Of a stretch of 64,000 nt of DNA, positions 26,113 through 35,171 are shown piece after piece (the stretch's first letter is position 1; each line of letters begins with the position of its first letter). The stretch covers positions 1,836,583 through 1,900,582 of the forward strand of contig NZ_CP087880.1 of the NCBI RefSeq assembly GCF_021172065.1, written 5' to 3'. Below the pieces are notes generated by a model that saw nothing but the letters and a program-made list of their open reading frames with translations, ran no database searches and was not told the origin of the DNA. The stretch comes from Pseudocitrobacter corydidari. GTDB lineage: Bacteria > Pseudomonadota > Gammaproteobacteria > Enterobacterales > Enterobacteriaceae. Made by a program: the position numbers and the translations under genes.

Positions 26113-26598
26113 TTAGTAAGTCACTTGCAACGTGACATTGTCTTCGTACGTCCCTGCGGGTACCTGCGCCAGCGCGCCGCTGGCAATCTTGCCGTACAGG
26201 GTTATCTCTTGTTCGTTGCCCGTGCCGGTCATATTTTCGATTGGCGTGGTCGAAGTCACCTGCTGCGTTTTCGCGTCATCGGCGTACAGGTTATACGCCA
26301 CGCTGCTGTTTCCGGAGACCAGCGTAAAGGCATCCGCCCCGCCGTTGGCGCTGGTTGCATTCAGTTTGTATTCCGTCCCGCTGGTACAGGTGACCGTTAC
26401 GGTGGAATCGGCCGTCAGTTCGGCTGTTTCTGATGAGGCATGTTCACCAAAATTCATATCTTCTGCAGAGACTGCGCAGGATTTAAGGACTTCCAGCGTG
26501 ACATGCATATTTGCCGACGTACTGGCGTCTTGCGCATGTGCGGTCAACGCCACTGGCATCACTAAGGCAAAAATAAGATAAATTTGCTTCGCATTCAT
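26113..26598 (-). CDS. Spore coat U domain pilin (major subunit candidate)
   Basis: A 161-residue secreted protein of the SCPU family, the subunit type of archaic pili such as Csu. The signal peptide spans residues 1-24 (MNAKQIYLIFALVMPVALTA). The mature protein has the conserved pair of cysteines (LKSCAVS, VTCTSG) and the C-terminal strand TYEDNVTLQVTY. ATG 26598 is used; a longer frame upstream reads through promoter sequence. One SCPU domain suggests the major pilus rod subunit. Confidence 0.85.
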   Translation of the reverse strand: MNAKQIYLIFALVMPVALTAHAQDASTSANMHVTLEVLKSCAVSAEDMNFGEHASSETAELTADSTVTVTCTSGTEYKLNATSANGGADAFTLVSGNSSVAYNLYADDAKTQQVTSTTPIENMTGTGNEQEITLYGKIASGALAQVPAGTYEDNVTLQVTY

Positions 26599-26942
26599 AA
26601 TACAGCACCGTTTTGGGTTATCACCATGAGTGATAGTTTGATTTGTTATGAATTCTATTTTGCCGCGTTGGGCATTGCAGAATAAATTTCGTGCTATATC
26701 TTGATTAGTCTTAAAGTGCATCGGCAAGCAGAAAAAGAAAATGCGCACAATTTGGGTTGCATGTTATAAAAAGGTGCCAGGTAAAAAATACACACCTGTA
26801 ACACCTTCGTAAAAAGACACCCATTTCCCGTTGAAGAAATCAGCATATTATTAATCATCAAATATTATTCAGATATGCCGATTAATATTATTATGAGATT
26901 ATTAGGCGAGAATTATTTGGTGTTTTTTATAAGTCACGCCCA

Positions 26943-27941
26943 TTAATACGTCAGTGTTATCACCACATCATCACTAAATATGCCATCCCCGTTCACCGCT
27001 TGCCCGGAGGGCACCTCACCGTATACAACAAATGATTGCGCCGATCCGCTGGCGCTGGAGACGTCCACGCGATCGACATTGGCAGTATTGCCCCACGGCA
27101 TTGACGCAGAGCTGTCCTGCCAAAGCGTGTAGTTCAGGCAACGATTATTACCGTTACACATCTGCCTGCTATTGCCATTCGCATGGCTGCCGTTATCAAT
27201 CCCCAGGGAAAACGCGGTTCCCAACGGGCATCGCGCCTGGATCTGCGCGCTGGCTTTTGTCGTTTGCTGGCGCAGCGTCGAGGCCTCCAGCAGGCCAAAG
27301 TCCAGATTGGTGACGCTTTGAATCGCGCAACTGTCTGAGACAGATGCAGAACTCTGCGTATTCCCGCCGTTGGTAACGCTGTTTTGCGCCTGCCCGGACT
27401 GACAGGAAGCCAGCGCATCGGTACTGGTCTCGGTGTTCCAGCGAATGCGCATCGTCATGCTGTAGTTATAATAGGAGTAAGCAGGAATATCATTCTGCCC
27501 GGCCGGAACAACGCCCCTAAGATTAAAGGTTCCGCCCACCGTGGTATTATCGGTATTCAACATAATCGTTTGCTGCATCAAATTATCATTTTGCTGCAAC
27601 TCCTGCGCAGGATCGCTCAGGTTATAGACACGAAAAAGCAGCGTATACACATTACCTTCACTGTCACCGTTTGACTGCATTTTAAAAGGCGGTGCATCTT
27701 CGCTGCTGAGGCAAATATTCGCGTAGTGATTAACCCCTGGCGTGTAATCCTGAAGGTGGCATGTGTATTTGGCGCTGGCCGTTGTCGTGGCCGTCGAGCC
27801 AATTGATAGCGAACCAAACGAGAAACTATTTCCGCCGGAAAACTCACAGCTTATTGCCCCGCTAGCGGCATGGACCGTCGCAGGTGTGGTTATTATCGGC
27901 AATAATAAACCGGTGAAAATTATCAATATAATGATGCGCAT
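26943..27941 (-). CDS. Two-domain spore coat U protein (tip subunit/adhesin candidate)
   Basis: A 332-residue secreted protein with two SCPU domains: residues about 35-170 and 190-332, the second with DSCAIQSVTNLDFG, CPLGTAFSLGIDNG, NRCLNYTLWQDSS and the end DGIFSDDVVITLTY. The size and two-domain layout match tip subunits such as CsuE. The signal peptide is clear (MRIIILIIFTGLLLPII); an in-frame ATG 10 codons upstream is possible, and neither has a strong ribosome site. It is the first gene of the cluster, 345 bp upstream of the pilin start, whereas CsuE-type genes usually come last. Confidence 0.82.
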   Translation of the reverse strand: MRIIILIIFTGLLLPIITTPATVHAASGAISCEFSGGNSFSFGSLSIGSTATTTASAKYTCHLQDYTPGVNHYANICLSSEDAPPFKMQSNGDSEGNVYTLLFRVYNLSDPAQELQQNDNLMQQTIMLNTDNTTVGGTFNLRGVVPAGQNDIPAYSYYNYSMTMRIRWNTETSTDALASCQSGQAQNSVTNGGNTQSSASVSDSCAIQSVTNLDFGLLEASTLRQQTTKASAQIQARCPLGTAFSLGIDNGSHANGNSRQMCNGNNRCLNYTLWQDSSASMPWGNTANVDRVDVSSASGSAQSFVVYGEVPSGQAVNGDGIFSDDVVITLTY

Positions 27942-28196
27942 GAGAATACTTTTCGCTACCACGATAATCATCGCTATCGGGCAAGGAAAATAAGATTGAG
28001 TATTGAGTTAGGTGGGTTTTACACGCCTGAGGCGGAGACGTCAAATTTCTGCTGAAAAAGATGAACCAAAGTCATTCTATTTTTTTGAACAAGAACCGCA
28101 AAACATTCCGATTTTCATGATCGCCGTCACACTTTATCCTTAGGGTTATCAAAACAACAACCTGCTTACCCTCTGGTTGTATTAAGGAGTCTCATC

Positions 28197-28388
28197 ATGA
28201 AATCTATCAAATCGTTTGCCGTTATCGCGACGCTGTCACTGGCTTCTGTGTTATCCGCCAGCGCGCTGGCTGCCGACAATACCCGCGTTGAAGCGGGCTC
28301 GAACATCGATACGTCTGTAGGGCAGAACCATATCGATGTCAGCCACGCTTTTGATGCAGAAAATTTGACTGCCGGGAATCTGCAGTAA
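28197..28388 (+). CDS. Small exported protein of unknown function
   Basis: A 63-residue protein with a clear signal peptide (MKSIKSFAVIATLSLASVLS, cleavage after ALA near residue 25), leaving a mature, acidic peptide of about 38 residues without cysteines. An AAGGAG box lies 7 nt before the ATG. It is divergent from the two-domain pilin gene and convergent with the carboxylase gene. No family is recognised. The strong ribosome site and exported, hydrophilic character suggest a real periplasmic peptide. Confidence 0.7.
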   Translation: MKSIKSFAVIATLSLASVLSASALAADNTRVEAGSNIDTSVGQNHIDVSHAFDAENLTAGNLQ

Positions 28389-28410
28389 TCACACCGCGCA
28401 AGCCTTACGG

Positions 28411-31400
28411 TTAAGCGACGTCCTCCAGAATCACCGCCACCCGTTGCCCGGCGCGCACTGGCGAGCCGGGTTGCACGCTCAGATGCTGGATCACACCATC
28501 ACACGGCGCCAGCAGCGGGATCTCCATCTTCATCGATTCCAGTACCACCAGCACGTCACCGGCGCGAACGCGGCTTCCTGCGGCGGCCTGAACCTGCCAG
28601 AGATTCCCGGAGATGGGGCTCTCCACCCCCTGCTCTCCCATCATGAGTGGCGCATCTGTATCTTCCTGGGCCACGCTCTCCTGGCTGTCGAAATGCGCCT
28701 GTCCGCTGGCGATCCAGCGGTCACGCTCCTCGTTAAACGCCCTCTGCTGATGCTCTCGAAACGCGCCGATCTCTTGCGCTTCCCGTTCAAGAAACTGCTG
28801 ATACTCCGCCAGCCGCAGCGTGCTGTGCTCAATGCGTAACGGATAGCGCCCGAGCGGGAAATCCCGACGGATTTGCAGTAATTCCTCCCCCGAAACGGGA
28901 TAAAAGCGAATCTGGTCAAAAAAGCGCAGCAGCCACGGCTTGCCGTCGAAATCGGCGACGTGATGATAGCGATTCCACATCTGCAGGGTTCGTCCGACAA
29001 ACTGATAACCGCCCGGCCCCTCCATGCCATACACGCAGAGGTAAGCACCGCCGATGCCCACCGAGTTTTCCGCAGTCCAGGTTCGCGCCGGGTTGTATTT
29101 GGTGGTCACCAGACGGTGGCGAGGATCCAGCGGCGTGGCCACCGGCGCGCCCAGATAGACATCGCCTAACCCCATCACCAGATAGCTGGCGTCAAACACC
29201 GTATTCCAGACCGCCTGTTCATCGGGCAGATCGTTGATCCGACGAATGAATTCGAGGTTGCTCGGGCACCAGGGCGCATCCGGGCGCACGGTGGTCATGT
29301 ATTTATCAATCGCCTTACGGCAGGCCGGGTCATCCCAGGAAAGAGGGAGATGCACCACCCGCGTGGGCACCTGTAGATCGTCACTTTCGCAAACGGAATG
29401 CCATTCATCGCGCACCCACGCCAGCAATGCATCAAGCGCCAGCGTTTCCGGCTCAAAATGCACCTGTAAAGAACGAATGCCCGGCGTCAGGTCAACAACG
29501 CCAGGCCGCGATGCGCGCTCCAGCGTCTGCATCAGGGCGTGAATGCGAAAACGCAGCACCAGATCCAGCTCCGGTTCCCCGGCTTCCAGCAGCAAATGCG
29601 TGTCGCCCGATACCCGCGCGATCAACCGCTTGTCACCCTCACCGCAGTTCATCACGATCGGCGAGTTTAACGCGGCAGGCTGCCATTCGTTTGTGATGGC
29701 TTGCAGCGTCTCTATCTCACCCTTCTGCGACTGCGCAAGCTGGCGCGCCGTCGCAAGGCTTACAGGGACAAAACGGATTTTGTCTCCCGCCTTTAGCTGA
29801 CCTAGCTGCCAGAGATCGGCTTCGATAACGGTGACCGGGCAAACAAACCCGCCCAGGCTCGGGCCATCTGGCCCAAGAATGACGGGCATATCGCCGGTAA
29901 AATCAACCGCGCCAACCGCATACGGATTATCGTGAATATTCGACGGATGCAGCCCCGCTTCGCCGCCGCTCTCACGTGCCCAAAGGGGTTTCGGGCCGAT
30001 CAAGCGCACACCCGTTCGGCTGGAGTTGAAGTGCACTTCCCAGTCGGTGGTGAAGAAAGTGTCAATGTAGCTTTCGGCAAAGAATTCCGGCGCGCCGTGC
30101 GGGCCGTAGATCACCCGCAGCGTGCGTACATCCGGCAAATGCATTTGCAACGATGTGGGTAACGTCGCCTGCTGTGCGTCATGGCATTCGCCCAGATGCA
30201 GCACATCGCCCGCACGCAACGCGCGTCCGGCATGCCCGCCGAACTGGCCGAGGGTAAAGGTGCTTTTGCTGTCAAGATACATCGGAACCTGGATGCCGCC
30301 GCGCAGACATAAGTAGCTTCGCACGCCAGCGCCAGTGATTTCGCCGATTTTCAGCGTCGATCCGGCGGGGATGGTGAACGTTTGGTCCATCTCCTGCGCT
30401 ATACCATCAAGCGTTACGGGTATTGATGCGCCGCAGACAACCGCCACCGCCGCCGTATTAAATCTCAGGGTCGGGCCACTGAGGGTTATCTCCAGCGCGG
30501 CTTCCCCTTGCGGGTTACCGAGCAGGCGATTGCCCAGGCGCTGCGCCCGGTTATCCATTGGGCCCGATGGCGGTACGCCGACAGCCCAGTAGCCCAGCCG
30601 ACCGGGATAATCCTGCACGCTGGTTTGCGTTCCGGCGCTCACCACCTCAACGGTATTCGCCTGATAATGCAACGCGTCCAGGCAGCGGGTCCAGGGTTCG
30701 CCCTGGCTAAACGATTCAAACGTCAGAATTTGCTGGAGATAAAGGCGATTGGTTTCAACCCCATATAAACGCGTTTCGGCAAGCGCGTTGCTCAGGGCCG
30801 TTATCGCCTCTGCCCGGTTATCACGCCAGCTAATCATTTTAGCCAGCATCGGGTCGAAGAACGGTGGCACTTCACATCCGGCTTCAATCCAGCGGTCAAT
30901 ACGCAGCGTCGCGCCATCTGCCGACGGGAAGACGACCTCAGTGAGTAAACCCGGCGATGGCTGAAACTGACGCCCCGGATCTTCAGCATAGATACGCGCC
31001 TGAATGGCGTGGCCGCGCGGCGTTAACCCGGCATACAGCGTCGATAATGGCGGAAGTTCTCCGGCGGCCAGTTCAATCATCCAGCGAACCAGATCCACGC
31101 CCCATACTTGTTCAGTGACGCCGTGCTCCACCTGCAAACGGGTATTCACTTCGAGAAAATAGAACTGCGCGGCCACGCTGTCATAAACAAACTCCACCGT
31201 GCCAGCACTGCGGTAGTTCACCGCTTTTCCAAGAGCAATGGCGGCCTCACACAACGCTTCGCTCATCCCGTCCGGCAGATTCGGCGCGGGCGTCTCTTCA
31301 ATCACTTTCTGGTTACGCCGCTGAACCGAACAGTCGCGCACACCGAGTGCAATCACCTCCCCCTTTCCGTCGCCAAAAATCTGCACTTCCAGATGGCGGG

Positions 31401-32013
31401 CGCGTTCAATGTACTTCTCCAGAAAGACGCCAGCATCACTAAAATTGTTCTGCCCCAGACGTACGACAGCGTCGAACGACTCGCTAAGTTCTCGCGCATC
31501 ACGGCACACACGCATCCCGATTCCGCCGCCGCCCGCCGTGCTTTTCAGCATCACCGGATATCCTATCAATGCGGCCTGCTGGCAAGCTTCCTGCGCATCC
31601 GCCAGCAGTTCCGTTCCTTCAAGCATCGGCACGCCCTGTGCTTTCGCCAGCGCGCGGGCGGTATGCTTCAGCCCAAAAGTACGCAGTTGCTCAGGCGTCG
31701 GGCCCACGAATGCCAGCCCGGCGGCCTCACAGGCTTCGGCAAACGCCGCATTTTCCGACAGAAAACCATAACCGGGATGAATCGCGCTGGCCCCGCTGCT
31801 TTTGGCGGCGGCGATAATGTTGTCGATAACCAGATAGGTTTGTGCCGCCGGGCCTTCGCCAAGGCTTATCGCCTCATCGGCTTCACGGATATGCAGGCTG
31901 CTGAGGTCAGCCTCAGAATAGACCGCCACGCCCTTAATGTGCATAGCGCGCAGCGTACGTAAAATTCGACAGGCGATAGCGCCGCGATTGGCAATGAGGA
32001 GTGATGTAAACAT
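28411..32013 (-). CDS. Biotin-dependent guanidine/urea carboxylase
   Basis: A 1200-residue multidomain carboxylase. In order it has a biotin carboxylase domain (about 1-450; ATP loop STAGGGGIGMR near residue 165), KipI/KipA-like carboxyltransferase regions (about 470-770 and 800-1050) and a biotinyl domain with the acceptor lysine in LESMKMEI near residue 1164. The family was first called urea carboxylase; members in guanidine-riboswitch operons with two DUF1989 proteins carboxylate guanidine to carboxyguanidine using ATP and bicarbonate. The two riboswitches here support guanidine as substrate. The 173-bp spacer upstream holds a small gene and a guanidine-II riboswitch whose second hairpin ends 18 nt before the ATG. 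No allophanate hydrolase domain is fused. Confidence 0.92.
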   Translation of the reverse strand: MFTSLLIANRGAIACRILRTLRAMHIKGVAVYSEADLSSLHIREADEAISLGEGPAAQTYLVIDNIIAAAKSSGASAIHPGYGFLSENAAFAEACEAAGLAFVGPTPEQLRTFGLKHTARALAKAQGVPMLEGTELLADAQEACQQAALIGYPVMLKSTAGGGGIGMRVCRDARELSESFDAVVRLGQNNFSDAGVFLEKYIERARHLEVQIFGDGKGEVIALGVRDCSVQRRNQKVIEETPAPNLPDGMSEALCEAAIALGKAVNYRSAGTVEFVYDSVAAQFYFLEVNTRLQVEHGVTEQVWGVDLVRWMIELAAGELPPLSTLYAGLTPRGHAIQARIYAEDPGRQFQPSPGLLTEVVFPSADGATLRIDRWIEAGCEVPPFFDPMLAKMISWRDNRAEAITALSNALAETRLYGVETNRLYLQQILTFESFSQGEPWTRCLDALHYQANTVEVVSAGTQTSVQDYPGRLGYWAVGVPPSGPMDNRAQRLGNRLLGNPQGEAALEITLSGPTLRFNTAAVAVVCGASIPVTLDGIAQEMDQTFTIPAGSTLKIGEITGAGVRSYLCLRGGIQVPMYLDSKSTFTLGQFGGHAGRALRAGDVLHLGECHDAQQATLPTSLQMHLPDVRTLRVIYGPHGAPEFFAESYIDTFFTTDWEVHFNSSRTGVRLIGPKPLWARESGGEAGLHPSNIHDNPYAVGAVDFTGDMPVILGPDGPSLGGFVCPVTVIEADLWQLGQLKAGDKIRFVPVSLATARQLAQSQKGEIETLQAITNEWQPAALNSPIVMNCGEGDKRLIARVSGDTHLLLEAGEPELDLVLRFRIHALMQTLERASRPGVVDLTPGIRSLQVHFEPETLALDALLAWVRDEWHSVCESDDLQVPTRVVHLPLSWDDPACRKAIDKYMTTVRPDAPWCPSNLEFIRRINDLPDEQAVWNTVFDASYLVMGLGDVYLGAPVATPLDPRHRLVTTKYNPARTWTAENSVGIGGAYLCVYGMEGPGGYQFVGRTLQMWNRYHHVADFDGKPWLLRFFDQIRFYPVSGEELLQIRRDFPLGRYPLRIEHSTLRLAEYQQFLEREAQEIGAFREHQQRAFNEERDRWIASGQAHFDSQESVAQEDTDAPLMMGEQGVESPISGNLWQVQAAAGSRVRAGDVLVVLESMKMEIPLLAPCDGVIQHLSVQPGSPVRAGQRVAVILEDVA

Positions 32014-32031
32014 GGTGATGACTCATTTCTG

Positions 32032-32078
32032 GCGGGTCGTCCCGCGATAAAGTCATTCCCCTGAGGTCGTCCTCAGGG
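32032..32078 (-). promoter_or_regulatory. Guanidine-II (mini-ykkC) riboswitch before the carboxylase gene
   Basis: Read on the minus strand, two hairpins occur in tandem, each with the loop ACGA: CCCTGAGG-ACGA-CCTCAGGG (32078-32059) and GCGGG-ACGA-CCCGC (32045-32032), joined by a 13-nt linker. Paired stems with ACGR tetraloops are the defining feature of the guanidine-II class, in which the loops kiss when guanidine binds. The linker contains ATGACT, complementary to AGTCAT at 32018-32023 just before the start codon, so without ligand the linker could cover the ribosome site. Identification is by pattern, not by covariance search. Confidence 0.88.
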
Positions 32079-32087
32079 TGCACGCGC

Positions 32088-32186
32088 TTACGCTTTCGGC
32101 GTCGGCGTGTGATTCAGGCGATCGGCACGGGTGGCAAACAGGTGAAAAATCACCTTGCGCCAGCGTTGCCAGCGGGTCAGTTCCAT
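32088..32186 (-). CDS. 32-residue protein in the guanidine operon
   Basis: A short frame (start [18 protein letters not shown], end TPTPKA) with a GAGG box 7 nt before its ATG. The ATG overlaps the 3' end of the preceding DUF1989 gene by 10 nt in another frame, a typical sign of translational coupling. It is basic and tryptophan-rich at the N-terminus, with a short hydrophobic patch, and could be a peripheral membrane or protein-binding peptide. No family is recognised. It lies directly before the guanidine-II riboswitch. Confidence 0.6.
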   Translation of the reverse strand: MELTRWQRWRKVIFHLFATRADRLNHTPTPKA

Positions 32187-32812
32187 ATCAGTACCTCGGC
32201 AGGCGTTGGGTTCCAGCCATTGCACGGGTTGTTAAGCTGCGGGCAGTTGGAGATAAGCACCATTGCGTTGCATTCAGCCACCAGCTCCACATACTTCCCT
32301 GCCCCAGAGATACCGTCTTCGAAGGTCAATCCTCCCTCTGGCGTCACCGGCACGTTCATAAAGAAGTTGATGTTGGCGCTGATATCGCGCTTATGCAGGC
32401 GACCATCGTGCAGGCAGGCGCACAGAAAGTTATCGCGACAGCTGTGCATATAGCGTTTATCCAGCGAATAGCGCACGGTATTGCTCTCCTGCGCGCAGGC
32501 ACCGCCAAGGGTGTCGTGACGCCCGCAGGTATCCGCCACTATCGTTAACAGCGGGTTGCCGAGGTTGGAGTAAAGCACGCTGCCGGTGGTCAAATAGGCA
32601 TTCCCCTGGCGGCGCAACGTCCGCTGCACGTCATAGCGTTCACGCGGGTTATCGGCGTTGTAAAACAGGGTGTCGATAGCCTGATTACCTTCGAGATCGA
32701 GCAAACGTAAGGTCTGCCCTTTTTTTACTTCAAACAAATAGGGCTCGCCCGCCGGGATCACGTGGCGGAACACTGCGTCTTGCGGATGGCGTGGGCTGGT
32801 CATCGTGGTCAT
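32177..32812 (-). CDS. DUF1989 protein, carboxyguanidine deiminase subunit (urea carboxylase-associated)
   Basis: A 211-residue DUF1989 protein of the type once named urea amidolyase-associated protein. Two such proteins (CgdA and CgdB) together deiminate carboxyguanidine to allophanate and ammonia. It has the conserved [20 protein letters not shown], then [19 protein letters not shown] and [17 protein letters not shown], with cysteine and histidine residues that in the family probably bind a metal. ATG 32812 follows an AAGGAG box; an upstream ATG at 32905 lacks family similarity. It starts 10 nt after the stop of the other DUF1989 gene. Confidence 0.87.
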   Translation of the reverse strand: MTTMTSPRHPQDAVFRHVIPAGEPYLFEVKKGQTLRLLDLEGNQAIDTLFYNADNPRERYDVQRTLRRQGNAYLTTGSVLYSNLGNPLLTIVADTCGRHDTLGGACAQESNTVRYSLDKRYMHSCRDNFLCACLHDGRLHKRDISANINFFMNVPVTPEGGLTFEDGISGAGKYVELVAECNAMVLISNCPQLNNPCNGWNPTPAEVLIWN

Positions 32813-32822
32813 CACGGGCTCC

Positions 32823-33551
32823 TTAGCAGGTGAAACGTTGCGTATTCGTAAAGGCGCGCTGGTTTTCATCCCGCGTGAACAGCGCGGCTGTTGCAGCCTG
32901 CTCATCGCAAGCCTGGTACCAGCTCAGTTGAACCGGGCGCGGGGCATACTCGGTGGCAGGGTTTTGCGGATGCGGCAGTGCCGTCAGGACGATCAGCACA
33001 TCCATCGGGGCGAAAAGTTCGACGTAATTACCCGCCTGCGAATGCCCGCGCACAAAACGGAAGTCGCCATTTTCCTCCACCGTCACTTTGCTGAAGAAAT
33101 TCACCACCATCAGCAAATCCTCCAGGCCGAGATCCCATTTTCCCAGCTCCACCAGCAGGTTATCGACGCCGTTGCGATAAAAGGCGTTGCGCAGTTCCTG
33201 ATAGCGTCCTGTGCCATATTTTTCCGCGGTTTCCTGCGCATTTAACACGCCGCCAAAAGGGTCATGCCAGCCGCAGGTATCCGCAACAATACCTGCCAGC
33301 ACGCGCCCCATATCAGAATAGAAACAGTGCCCGGCGGTGAGACGCGCGGTGTGCTGCCCTTTCAGGGTATCGGGCAGATTGAGCCGTTCACTTTTCTCGT
33401 GCGGGTTGAGCATCATCATGCTGACATTGGCCTCACCGTCGAGATCGGTCAGCCGCAGGATCTGCCCGCGCCGCAGAATAAACGACGTCTGCCCGCCGCC
33501 TGGGACCTGCTCTTCACGCAGGCTCGATGTGGTGTGAAGTAATGGCTTCAT
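32823..33551 (-). CDS. DUF1989 protein, second carboxyguanidine deiminase subunit
   Basis: A 242-residue DUF1989 protein, partner of the one encoded at 32177. It shares [37 protein letters not shown] and [17 protein letters not shown]. The heteromer would act in the cytoplasm between the carboxylase and allophanate hydrolase. An AAGGAG box lies before ATG 33551, and its start overlaps the end of the transporter ATPase gene by 38 nt. Which of the two proteins corresponds to CgdA or CgdB was not resolved. Confidence 0.87.
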   Translation of the reverse strand: MKPLLHTTSSLREEQVPGGGQTSFILRRGQILRLTDLDGEANVSMMMLNPHEKSERLNLPDTLKGQHTARLTAGHCFYSDMGRVLAGIVADTCGWHDPFGGVLNAQETAEKYGTGRYQELRNAFYRNGVDNLLVELGKWDLGLEDLLMVVNFFSKVTVEENGDFRFVRGHSQAGNYVELFAPMDVLIVLTALPHPQNPATEYAPRPVQLSWYQACDEQAATAALFTRDENQRAFTNTQRFTC

Positions 33552-34335
33552 CAGATTCTCTCCTTAAGGGAAATACATTGTGGTCGGCCCCGGTCGCCTG
33601 ACGCTGCGACAGCCGCGATTCATTGAGCGGAATGTCGTAGGTTACCCGCGCGCCGTAGGCATTGGGGGCCTGCGGGTCGATGCGCACTTTGTCAAACACC
33701 AGTAAACGGGTGCCGAGGTTGAAACCTTCCGTCAGGTCATGGGTCACCATAAACACGGTCATCCCCGTTTCGCGCCATAGCGCCAGCAGTAGCGCGTGCA
33801 TATCTTTGCGAATACCGGGGTCAAGCGCGCCGAAGGGTTCATCCAGCAGCAGGACGCGCGGCTGCATAATGAACGCCTGGGCGATGGCAAGACGCTGCTG
33901 CATCCCACCCGACAGCTGCGCCGGATATTTATCCAGCGCATGACTTAAACCGACTTTTTCCAGCATCTGTGCGGCCTGTTCGCGTGCTGATCGTTTGCGT
34001 GCGCCGAACAGTCGGCCCAGCAACGGCGACGCCGGGAGTTCCAGCCCAACGGCGACGTTATCCAGCACATTAAGATGCGGGAAAACGGAATAGCGCTGGA
34101 ATACCACGCCCCGGCTGCTGCCGGGTTCATCGGGTAACGGTTTGCCATCGAGCAAAATCTCGCCACGGCTGGGGCGCTCCTGGCCTAACAGCAGGCGTAA
34201 AAAAGTCGATTTTCCGCAGCCGGACGCGCCGACCATCGAACAAAACTCGCCCTCTTTCACCGTCAGGTTGATGCGCTCCAGCACGACGTGGTCGCCGTAT
34301 TCCTGCCAGATATTGTTCACCGCGATAAAACTCAT
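33514..34335 (-). CDS. ABC transporter ATPase of the guanidine operon
   Basis: A 273-residue ATPase of the nitrate/taurine importer family, with Walker A GASGCGKST, signature LSGGMQQR, Walker B VLLLDEPFGALD and FMVTHDLTEG. Start ATG 34335 overlaps the permease stop (ATGA). The C-terminal 40 residues extend beyond the usual ATPase fold and overlap the next gene. Together with the permease and binding protein it probably imports guanidine or a guanidine derivative, given the riboswitch control. Confidence 0.88.
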   Translation of the reverse strand: MSFIAVNNIWQEYGDHVVLERINLTVKEGEFCSMVGASGCGKSTFLRLLLGQERPSRGEILLDGKPLPDEPGSSRGVVFQRYSVFPHLNVLDNVAVGLELPASPLLGRLFGARKRSAREQAAQMLEKVGLSHALDKYPAQLSGGMQQRLAIAQAFIMQPRVLLLDEPFGALDPGIRKDMHALLLALWRETGMTVFMVTHDLTEGFNLGTRLLVFDKVRIDPQAPNAYGARVTYDIPLNESRLSQRQATGADHNVFPLRRESDEAITSHHIEPA

Positions 34336-35147
34336 GCCCGGCCCCCTTCTGCCCATGGGAAGCAGCGTTTGTGCAACTGGCGTAATGCCAGGTCCATTAG
34401 CCACGCCAGCAGGGTTATCCAGATGACGTAGGGAATAATGACGTCCATCGCCATGTAGCGACGAACCAGGAAGATGCGATAGCCCAGTCCGGCGGTGGCG
34501 GAAATAGCTTCCGCTGAAATCAGAAACAACCATGCCGAGCCGAGCATTAAGCGCAGGGAGGTGATTAACCGGGAGAGCAGCTGCGGGAGAACCACCCGCA
34601 GCACCACCGTCCAGCTATTGGCGCCGAGCGTCTGCGCCTTGATGAACAGCTCCGCTGGGATCTCTTTTGCCCGTTGTTCGAGGTCGCGCGCCAGCATCGG
34701 CGTGATGCCAATGACGATAAGCATCACTTTTGAAAGCTCATCCAGGCCAAATACGATGAACAGGATTGGCAGGATAGCCAGCGGCGGCACCATAGAGAGC
34801 ACGGTCATCAGCGGGGACAGCGCCGCACTGTACATCGGGAAAACGCCCGCGGTAATCCCGATACTGAGCCCAATGAGCGACGCAATCGTCAGCCCAAGCA
34901 GCAAACGCGTCAGGCTGATGAGCGTATCGGCCCACAGCAAATATTCGCCGCTGCGACGATCCGGCGTGAAGGCCATCCGGTCGATGGCCGACAGCATCTG
35001 CGACAGCCCCGGCAACAGTTTGTCGTGCGGGTTGGCCTCCAGTCGCAGGGTCGAGCCGACAAACCAGGCGGCAATCAGCAGCACGAAAGGCAGCAGCATT
35101 AACATGATTCGCATACCGTGCTGGGGGTGGCGGTTAATCTGGCGCAT
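34332..35147 (-). CDS. ABC transporter permease of the guanidine operon
   Basis: A 271-residue inner-membrane permease of the TauC/SsuC type with about six hydrophobic segments and the coupling loop AQTLGANSWTVVLRVVLPQL. ATG 35147 is preferred because a GGAG box lies 8 nt upstream; a TTG at 35168 is the alternative. It lies between the binding-protein and ATPase genes. Confidence 0.87.
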   Translation of the reverse strand: MRQINRHPQHGMRIMLMLLPFVLLIAAWFVGSTLRLEANPHDKLLPGLSQMLSAIDRMAFTPDRRSGEYLLWADTLISLTRLLLGLTIASLIGLSIGITAGVFPMYSAALSPLMTVLSMVPPLAILPILFIVFGLDELSKVMLIVIGITPMLARDLEQRAKEIPAELFIKAQTLGANSWTVVLRVVLPQLLSRLITSLRLMLGSAWLFLISAEAISATAGLGYRIFLVRRYMAMDVIIPYVIWITLLAWLMDLALRQLHKRCFPWAEGGRA

Positions 35148-35171
35148 GGCGTAGGCTCCCGTCGTCAATTA

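Noticed and set aside
31108..31962. Long plus-strand open frame antisense to the carboxylase gene
   Set aside because: It mirrors a high-GC biotin carboxylase domain; the composition is arginine- and histidine-rich as expected for a shadow frame, and there is no similarity to known proteins.
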